Shown piece after piece: positions 21,636 to 25,901 of a stretch of DNA of 25,901 nucleotides. Both the position numbers and the translations under genes were made by a program. The notes beneath the pieces are model-generated. The model was not told the DNA's origin, did not search any database, and worked only from the letters and a program-made list of their open reading frames with translations. The stretch is from JAVWHP01 sp036639955 (GTDB lineage Bacteria > Bacillota_I > Bacilli_A > Erysipelotrichales > Erysipelotrichaceae). The stretch's first letter is position 1. Each line of letters opens with the position of its first letter. The stretch covers positions 1 through 25,901 of the forward strand of contig JAVWHP010000015.1 in the NCBI GenBank assembly GCA_036639955.1, read 5' to 3'.

Positions 21636-23375
21636 TTAAATTTTACGTGTATAATGTTTTAAAAACTTTTGTTCTTTTAGAGATAGGTGTGGTGCTATGG
21701 TGTTATATACTAATTGATGATAGTTATTTAGATAGTTCTTTTGCTTAGTTGTAAGAATGGTATCATTTATACAGTCTAAATCGATAGGTACTAGAGTAAG
21801 GGGTTCAAAGCATAAATATTCTTTATTGTATTCTTTTATTAGCATTTGGTTTTCTATTCTTATTCCGTATTTGTTTTCTAGATATAGTCCTGGTTCATTG
21901 CTTATTATCATGCCTGCTTTTAATTCTATATCATTCTTAGCTTTATAAGATATTCTTAAAGGTTCTTCATGGACACTTAAGATATGACCTACTCCATGGC
22001 CTGTACCATGGTTATAATCTAAAGTATGTTCCCATAAAGGCCTTCTAGCTATAATATCTATATTTGAGCCTGTACAACCTTTCTTAAAGATTAAACTACT
22101 TAGATCTATCATAGCTGCTAATACATAGGTGTAGTGGTTTTTTTCTTCACTAGAACTATTGCCTATAGCAATAGTTCTAGTGATATCAGTTGTTCCTTGT
22201 AGATAGTGTGCTCCACTATCTACAAGAAAAAAACCACTATCATCAATTAAATAGTTGCTATCTATAGTAGCACTATAGTGGACAATTGCTCCATGGTCCT
22301 TATAAGCTGCTATAGTATTAAAACTCAATTCAATAAAATCTTTACTTGTTTTTCTTAAATTATCTAAATATTCAGCTAGACTTAATTCACTAAAGTTTGG
22401 ATCTCCTTGATTAGTTTTAACATAATAAAAGAATTTACACATGGCTATTCCATCTTTTAGATGGGCTTCTTTAGTATTAGCTATCTCTGTTTTATTCTTT
22501 ATTACTTTCATGTTGCTTATATAGTTTTCTGTGTTTACTATTTTATTATTTTTAGAACTTAGATATATAGCATAGTTTATATGTTCATAATTCATTTTAA
22601 TAACCTTATCTTTTAGTTTTTCTAAATATTTATATATAGAATTATATTCATATAATTCTATTCCTAGTTTTTCAAAGTATTGTTTGTGTGTTTGTTTTAA
22701 TTTATTGGGATCTATAAATAATTTAATATTAGTTTTAGTTGCTATTATATATGCATAAGCTACTGGATTGTATTTTATATCTTTTGCTCTAAAATTTAGT
22801 AAATAAGCAATCTCACATAGGTCTCCTATTACTAAGTCTTCGTTAGTAGTGAGATTGCTAAGGAGTTGGGTTATTTTAGAGTTAGCACTTTGACCTGTAT
22901 ATTTATTAGCTAGTAACTCTATTTTAGAGTTACTAGCTAAGGGACGTGTTGTCCATACAATAGATGGGATGTCTAGGTTTATAAGGGTAGTACCTTGCAC
23001 TAGTTTTGCCAACAAGTTGTTCGCAAAACTAGTGGTGATTGTTCGTGCATCGACGCAGATGCGCCCATGCACGTAGTTGGTTGTTGATAGAAACTCTATA
23101 AGTGTAGGAACGTTTGGTTCACCCATTTCCATTACTTGAATATCTTTAGGTACTTGTTGATGGGCTTGAAGGAAATAACGACCGTCTACCCATAGGTACG
23201 CAGTAGTAGTTCCTACTAACAACGTACCAGCAGAACCAGTAAAGTCACTAAAATAACTACGAACAGCATAGTAATCATCTACATATTCACTATTATGATA
23301 ATCACTGGATGTGATTATCATATAATCGATATTATTTAGTTGCATTTGTTTTCTTAAATCATTCAGTTTATTCAT
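21636..23375 (-). CDS. Xaa-Pro aminopeptidase (M24, three-domain aminopeptidase P)
   Basis: 579 residues, the length of the three-domain aminopeptidase P class rather than the shorter E. coli PepP. Two creatinase-like N-terminal domains (about 1-290, with SDYHNSEYVDDYY and WVDGRYF) precede the pita-bread catalytic domain. All five metal ligands are visible: Asp386 (LVDSG), Asp397 (TTDITRT), His460 (HGTGHGVGH), Glu494 (SNEPGLY) and Glu508 (IRIENQ). It removes N-terminal residues before proline in the cytoplasm, with Mn2+ in the family. AAGGAG precedes the ATG. It follows the AIM24 gene terminator by 34 bp and is followed by murT. The gene is remarkable for eight perfect inverted repeats with arms of 11-16 bp, some over catalytic codons; the protein is nevertheless intact. 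Confidence 0.95.
   Translation of the reverse strand: MNKLNDLRKQMQLNNIDYMIITSSDYHNSEYVDDYYAVRSYFSDFTGSAGTLLVGTTTAYLWVDGRYFLQAHQQVPKDIQVMEMGEPNVPTLIEFLSTTNYVHGRICVDARTITTSFANNLLAKLVQGTTLINLDIPSIVWTTRPLASNSKIELLANKYTGQSANSKITQLLSNLTTNEDLVIGDLCEIAYLLNFRAKDIKYNPVAYAYIIATKTNIKLFIDPNKLKQTHKQYFEKLGIELYEYNSIYKYLEKLKDKVIKMNYEHINYAIYLSSKNNKIVNTENYISNMKVIKNKTEIANTKEAHLKDGIAMCKFFYYVKTNQGDPNFSELSLAEYLDNLRKTSKDFIELSFNTIAAYKDHGAIVHYSATIDSNYLIDDSGFFLVDSGAHYLQGTTDITRTIAIGNSSSEEKNHYTYVLAAMIDLSSLIFKKGCTGSNIDIIARRPLWEHTLDYNHGTGHGVGHILSVHEEPLRISYKAKNDIELKAGMIISNEPGLYLENKYGIRIENQMLIKEYNKEYLCFEPLTLVPIDLDCINDTILTTKQKNYLNNYHQLVYNTIAPHLSLKEQKFLKHYTRKI
22132..22239. repeat. Compound inverted repeat: 16-bp closing stem around two hairpins, over aminopeptidase active-site codons
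   Basis: Outer arms TAGTGGTTTTTTTCTT (22132-22147) and AAGAAAAAAACCACTA (22224-22239) pair perfectly. Inside are TCACTAGAACTATTGC (22147-22162) with its exact complement at 22168-22183 (5-nt loop), and CTTGTAGATAGTG (22196-22208) with its complement at 22214-22226 (5-nt loop). The stems nearly abut, as in a three-way junction. The region encodes DSGFFLVDSG through TTDITRTIAIGNSSSEEKNH, including metal ligands Asp386 and Asp397. Confidence 0.97.
22262..22278. repeat. 7-bp hairpin next to the compound repeat
   Basis: CTATAGT/ACTATAG with loop AGC. Confidence 0.65.
22636..22661. repeat. 11-bp perfect hairpin in aminopeptidase gene
   Basis: ATAGAATTATA (22636-22646) and TATAATTCTAT (22651-22661) flank TTCA. 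It is pure A/T-rich, so chance is a little more likely. Confidence 0.85.
22806..22859. repeat. 11-bp inverted repeat enclosing a 6-bp hairpin
   Basis: AGCAATCTCAC (22806-22816) pairs with GTGAGATTGCT (22849-22859); TACTAA (22830-22835)/TTAGTA (22843-22848) abuts the right arm. Another nested arrangement like 7088-7162. Confidence 0.88.
22906..22940. repeat. 16-bp perfect hairpin with a 3-nt loop
   Basis: TTAGCTAGTAACTCTA (22906-22921), TTT, TAGAGTTACTAGCTAA (22925-22940); sense codons LASNS-K-IELLAN of the aminopeptidase. Confidence 0.97.
22998..23034. repeat. 12-bp perfect hairpin with partly self-complementary loop
   Basis: CACTAGTTTTGC (22998-23009) and GCAAAACTAGTG (23023-23034) with a 13-nt loop that contains CAAC-AA-GTTG. 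Confidence 0.95.
23044..23073. repeat. GC-rich 7-bp hairpin with inner dyad
   Basis: CGTGCAT (23044-23050)/ATGCACG (23067-23073), enclosing CGCA-GA-TGCG. Locally GC-rich compared with flanks. Confidence 0.75.
23294..23322. repeat. 12-bp perfect hairpin near the 5' end of the aminopeptidase gene
   Basis: TATGATAATCAC (23294-23305), loop TGGAT, GTGATTATCATA (23311-23322); it encodes about MIITSSDYH. Confidence 0.95.
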
Positions 23376-23391
23376 ATTATCTCCTTAATGT

Positions 23392-23411
23392 AAAAAAGCG
23401 CTACTGCGCTT
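23392..23411 (-). terminator. Rho-independent terminator of the AIM24-family gene
   Basis: On the minus strand AAGCGC (23406-23411), loop AGTA, GCGCTT (23396-23401) followed by a T-run to 23392. It begins in the stop codon of the AIM24 gene, 34 bp ahead of the aminopeptidase, so the latter may need readthrough or its own promoter. Confidence 0.75.
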
Positions 23412-24090
23412 ATTTACCTACTGGCATATAAGGTATTAATAGACCAGCTAAGCCACTAAGTGGCATAGTTTGTAGATATACTCTTCCAGGGCCACTAACT
23501 ACTGTATTAAACAATCCTTCTCCACCAAGTAAGACATTCTTAACACCTTTAACTTGTTGAATTTCCATTGAACAAGTAGCACTCATAGCTGCTAGGTTTC
23601 CAGTATCAACAACCATACTCTCACCGGCTTTTAAATCATATTCAACGACATGACCATCAAACTCAGTAAATACTTTTCCAGTACCACTAACCTTCTGTAA
23701 AATAAATCCTTCTCCACCAAATAAACCAGCACCAATCTTCTTTTTAAAGAATATAGATAGTTCAACTGATTTTTCTGAAGCAAGAAAAGCACCTTTTTGA
23801 AGAATCATTTCCTTACCAGGTTCAATGTCAAACACACCGATTTTACCAGGTAATCCTGAAGCAAAAGCAATCATTCCAGATCCATTTTCTGCTGTATAAT
23901 TATTTTGCATCAATGTATCGCCTGACATCATTCTTCCGAACAATTTACCCATACCACCATTAGTACTTGTATCCATCTTCATGTTTGAACTCATCCATGA
24001 CATTGCACCACTTTCACTAACAATTTGTTCTCCATCATTTAATGTAATAATAACTACAGGTAATGATTCACCTTCAATTTTATATTCCAT
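23410..24090 (-). CDS. AIM24 / TIGR00266 family protein
   Basis: 226 residues, the usual family length. All-beta, glycine-rich sequence with repeated hairpin motifs, including GEQIVSESGAMSWMS (about 21-35), a central LPGKIGVFDI segment, KKIGAGLFGGEGFILQKVSGTGKVF (about 116-140) and the near-duplicate KNVLLGGEGLFNTVVSGPGRVYLQT (about 184-208). Bacterial members are of unknown biochemical role; the yeast namesake is mitochondrial. It has no signal peptide or membrane segment. GGAGGATGT precedes the ATG. A TTTACA-16-TATAAT promoter and a 5' leader dyad lie upstream and a terminator follows, so it is probably a single-gene transcript. A 6-bp palindrome with 1-nt centre is at 23452-23464. Confidence 0.92.
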   Translation of the reverse strand: MEYKIEGESLPVVIITLNDGEQIVSESGAMSWMSSNMKMDTSTNGGMGKLFGRMMSGDTLMQNNYTAENGSGMIAFASGLPGKIGVFDIEPGKEMILQKGAFLASEKSVELSIFFKKKIGAGLFGGEGFILQKVSGTGKVFTEFDGHVVEYDLKAGESMVVDTGNLAAMSATCSMEIQQVKGVKNVLLGGEGLFNTVVSGPGRVYLQTMPLSGLAGLLIPYMPVGK

Positions 24091-24103
24091 ACATCCTCCT
24101 GTT

Positions 24104-24117
24104 CACATATCTATGTG
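24104..24117. promoter_or_regulatory. Dyad in the 5' leader of the AIM24 gene
   Basis: CACATA and TATGTG flank TC, lying between the -10 and the ribosome binding site. Could be an operator or a small leader hairpin; tentative. Confidence 0.4.
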
Positions 24118-24126
24118 TATATTAAT

Positions 24127-24154
24127 ATTATACAGTACATTAGCATTATGTAAA
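24127..24154 (-). promoter_or_regulatory. Sigma-A-like promoter of the AIM24 gene
   Basis: Minus strand TTTACA (24149-24154), 16-bp spacer, TATAAT (24127-24132), 37 bp before the ATG. Confidence 0.65.
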
Positions 24155-24167
24155 CACTTTAATTTAT

Positions 24168-24667
24168 CTACCATTTAAAAAATCATCCCTTCTACAAATA
24201 GAACATATCAAAGTTTATGACTCATCAATATTATTAAAACTTTCTCGCACTATTACTACAGTTGTAAGCACCCAAATTCCGTAAAATTTGCAACCTTTAT
24301 GAATTTTTAATATTTGTTTTTACTTTTAGGCATAAAACTGTGCAGTAAAAAAAACAGGAATTAAGACTTTAAAATAGCCTATTTCCTGTTCATTAGTGTG
24401 TATGTGTAGGTCGATGTTACTAATTTTTCCTATTAGATTGTAGCAACACTCTAATACAAACAACTTCATCTATTTTTACCTAATACATAAGGAATGACTT
24501 TTGTTGAACTTCTGAATTTCTCACATATAAATTACAAACATGGCGAATAGATTTTAATCCTTTAAGGCATAAATTATTCCATTAGAGATTATACTCACAG
24601 AATAATTATTTTTCTTCACATGTCATTGTTTGAAATATTATTAAAATTTTTCTCTAACAACAAATCA
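24168..24667. other. Noncoding stretch of 500 bp downstream of the toxin/immunity genes
   Basis: I find no convincing ORF on either strand; stops are frequent in all frames. It holds an imperfect hairpin (24431-24456; 7 bp, one mismatch, 3 bp, 4-nt loop) and a minus-strand terminator at 24347-24390. The right part is the likely 3' leader of the immunity gene mRNA. A degraded gene or a small RNA is possible but unsupported. Confidence 0.6.
24347..24390 (-). terminator. Minus-strand terminator about 280 bp below the immunity gene
   Basis: On the minus strand AACAGGAA (24383-24390) pairs with TTCCTGTT (24353-24360) across a 22-nt loop and runs directly into eight T (24347-24354). The loop contains a small AATAG-G-CTATT dyad. 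Confidence 0.65.
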
Positions 24668-25078
24668 TTATAAATCATCCAAAAAATCTGCTACACTTTT
24701 TGCAAATTGATTACGATGTTGTTCTATATACTCATCAATTAAAATATTGCTCTGTACGCAGTATTGATAATTAGTTACCATTCTATAATTTTCCTTTGCG
24801 TACTTAATAAGTTCAATAACATTTTCTAATTTCCCACTGTTTGCTTCCAGCTTATTCCTAACCAAAGCAATCCAGCCTATACTAAATACTTGATTTGTAT
24901 CTAAAAAGCGTATTGTAACATCACTTTCTTCACAATTCGGTGGAAAACATACGCTTATAGAGTAATTATTTAAGGAATAATTAATAGAATACTCATCTTC
25001 AGTTTCTTTATATCCTAATTCAATTAAAAAATCAGCTTCTTTTTGTATTTCCTTTTTTATTTCTGTAACTATTGACAT
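24668..25078 (-). CDS. Putative immunity protein for the upstream toxin
   Basis: 136 residues, acidic, no signal peptide or membrane helix, predicted alpha/beta: a helical start (IVTEIKKEIQKEADFLIELGYKE), beta strands with SINYSLNNYSISVCFPP and SDVTIRFLDTN, then long helices. I do not recognise a named family, but small acidic proteins of this kind directly after a polymorphic-toxin C-terminus are usually the cognate immunity protein. AAAGGAGAG lies 8 nt before the ATG, inside the toxin reading frame; the genes overlap by 47 bp in different frames, a coupling that would keep immunity production tied to toxin translation. The role is inferred from context. Confidence 0.65.
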   Translation of the reverse strand: MSIVTEIKKEIQKEADFLIELGYKETEDEYSINYSLNNYSISVCFPPNCEESDVTIRFLDTNQVFSIGWIALVRNKLEANSGKLENVIELIKYAKENYRMVTNYQYCVQSNILIDEYIEQHRNQFAKSVADFLDDL

Positions 25079-25901
25079 GTAAATACTCTCCTTTCAAAAT
25101 CATTTTACCATCTAAATATTCATATCCTTTGGAATTCAAATAAAAATATTCTTTTCCATAACCAGTTAGCTCACCTGTTTTTGTATATAATGTACTATTA
25201 TTAATCGGTGTTGACATTAAAATGTCATCGCCTCTGCTTATTGCATAATCTAAAAATGGCTTATTGTATTCATCCCAAAACTGTTTCGGTGTTTTGTACA
25301 ACTCATCAGGCGTGTTTAACAAATTAAATCCACCTTTATTCCCTGAAAAGTCTGTGTTTTTCTGCACACCTAATTCTTGTATTATATTTTTAGTATCAGA
25401 ATCATATCTTCCCAATACTGTAGTTGTTTTTTCTGGATTACTTACTAAATCTACACCAGAAGTTGATTTACATTTGAGTGTATCAGCTCCATTATTTCCA
25501 TTATAATCTTGGAAGCAACCTATATGACTTTCGCCTAGCAACGCCTTATTGGGTGTTATATCTATTTCATTTAATGTTCCATTCTTATTTGTATTAAGTT
25601 CTAACTTATCACCTAATAAAACTTTACCTTTGATAGACATAGCATCAGCTATATTATCACTATTCACTTTATGTGGTGTTCCATCTAAGTCTTTAATTGG
25701 ACTAACTTTATTATAGTGTGTAAAAACACTAGTTGCAAGTAAATTCATAATTATTAAAGAACTTGGTGGTGCTCCACAACTAGCCATAAATGAATTGGTA
25801 TAACCTATTGCTTCACTAGTTACTATATCTTTAGTAACTGATACAACCAACGATTTCACAGTATTACAAGATTTTAAAATAGAACCTAATGGTATTAAAT
25901 C
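25032..25901 (-). CDS. C-terminal part of a putative polymorphic toxin (5' end outside window)
   Basis: The frame is open from the window edge to the stop at 25032 (289 codons seen), so no start can be assigned; an internal GTG at 25859 is not needed. A hydrophobic stretch of about 60 residues with SFMASCGAPPSSLIIMNLLATS comes first, resembling the helical pre-toxin part of LXG/WXG-type secreted toxins. A spacer with many Asn/Asp/Thr follows. The last 110 residues (TTTVLGRYDSDTKNII, GGFNLLNTPDELYKTPKQFWDEYNKPFLDYAISRGDDILMSTP, LTGYGKEYFYLNSKGY) have the compact polar look of a toxin tip domain. The enzymatic activity is not recognisable. The following small gene overlaps it by 47 bp and is likely its immunity gene. 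A 7-bp hairpin lies at 25212-25227. Confidence 0.65.
   Translation of the reverse strand, partial: DLIPLGSILKSCNTVKSLVVSVTKDIVTSEAIGYTNSFMASCGAPPSSLIIMNLLATSVFTHYNKVSPIKDLDGTPHKVNSDNIADAMSIKGKVLLGDKLELNTNKNGTLNEIDITPNKALLGESHIGCFQDYNGNNGADTLKCKSTSGVDLVSNPEKTTTVLGRYDSDTKNIIQELGVQKNTDFSGNKGGFNLLNTPDELYKTPKQFWDEYNKPFLDYAISRGDDILMSTPINNSTLYTKTGELTGYGKEYFYLNSKGYEYLDGKMILKGEYLHVNSYRNKKGNTKRS

Noticed and set aside
22006..22020. Repeated CCATGG in the aminopeptidase gene
   Set aside because: Six-base palindromes this short are expected by chance and encode the conserved NHGTGHG motif.
22132..23322. Inverted repeats as insertion-sequence ends or a CRISPR array
   Set aside because: The stems differ in sequence, have no transposase or repeat-spacer periodicity, no target duplications, and lie within an intact gene.

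Overview
The window is low-GC (roughly 30% by eye) chromosomal DNA from a Bacillota-type bacterium. The evidence is strong AGGAGG-like ribosome binding sites, sigma-A-like promoters, a lipobox lipoprotein, the lipid II amidating pair MurT/GatD, TetR regulation, several c-di-GMP enzymes and a Gram-positive-style toxin/immunity pair. TGG is used for Trp, so the code looks standard. An anaerobic gut Firmicute (for example an Erysipelotrichia-like lineage) fits, but the taxon is inference. No rRNA, tRNA, CRISPR array, insertion sequence or phage gene was seen.

Layout. 1-1404 (-): the N-terminal 468 residues of an unrecognised coiled-coil protein that leaves the window inside a KVEP repeat. 1523-8141 (-): a promoter, an orphan solute-binding lipoprotein, a membrane dCache-GGDEF-EAL protein that overlaps it, then a U32 peptidase-family (RlhA-like) protein. 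8278-8586 (+): a small ParB-like ORF. 8555-10277: a 2-keto-3-deoxygluconate permease-like gene divergent from a TetR regulator. 10288-12207 (-): a tight CpXC / flavodoxin-fold reductase / repeat-protein operon. 12243-16456 (-): two paralogous membrane GGDEF(degenerate)-EAL proteins, each with its own promoter. 16704-19196 (+): an ABC-2 type exporter (ATPase plus two permeases) ending in a clear terminator. 19211-23375 (-): Xaa-Pro aminopeptidase, MurT, GatD and a small membrane protein. 23410-24090 (-): an AIM24/TIGR00266 protein with promoter and terminator. 24168-24667: noncoding, with a minus-strand terminator. 24668-25901 (-): a small putative immunity gene overlapping the C-terminal part of a putative polymorphic toxin that runs off the window.

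How the genes fit together. Three c-di-GMP turnover proteins lie within 13 kb. One is translationally linked to a solute-binding lipoprotein that has no ABC permease or ATPase beside it, which suggests ligand sensing rather than uptake. MurT and GatD amidate the peptidoglycan stem.

The most unusual signal is not a gene. Many protein-coding regions carry long, perfect or near-perfect inverted repeats (arms 11-20 bp, loops usually 1-13 nt). Two places have a closing stem that encloses two further hairpins (7088-7162 and 22132-22239). The aminopeptidase gene alone holds eight perfect stems of 11 bp or more. In several cases one arm encodes a conserved motif in the usual A/T-ending codons, while the other falls on a less conserved stretch and uses codons atypical of the region. 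A paralogue in the same window lacks the repeats. This pattern looks like template-switch copying of one arm from the other, or selection for DNA/RNA foldback structure inside genes.
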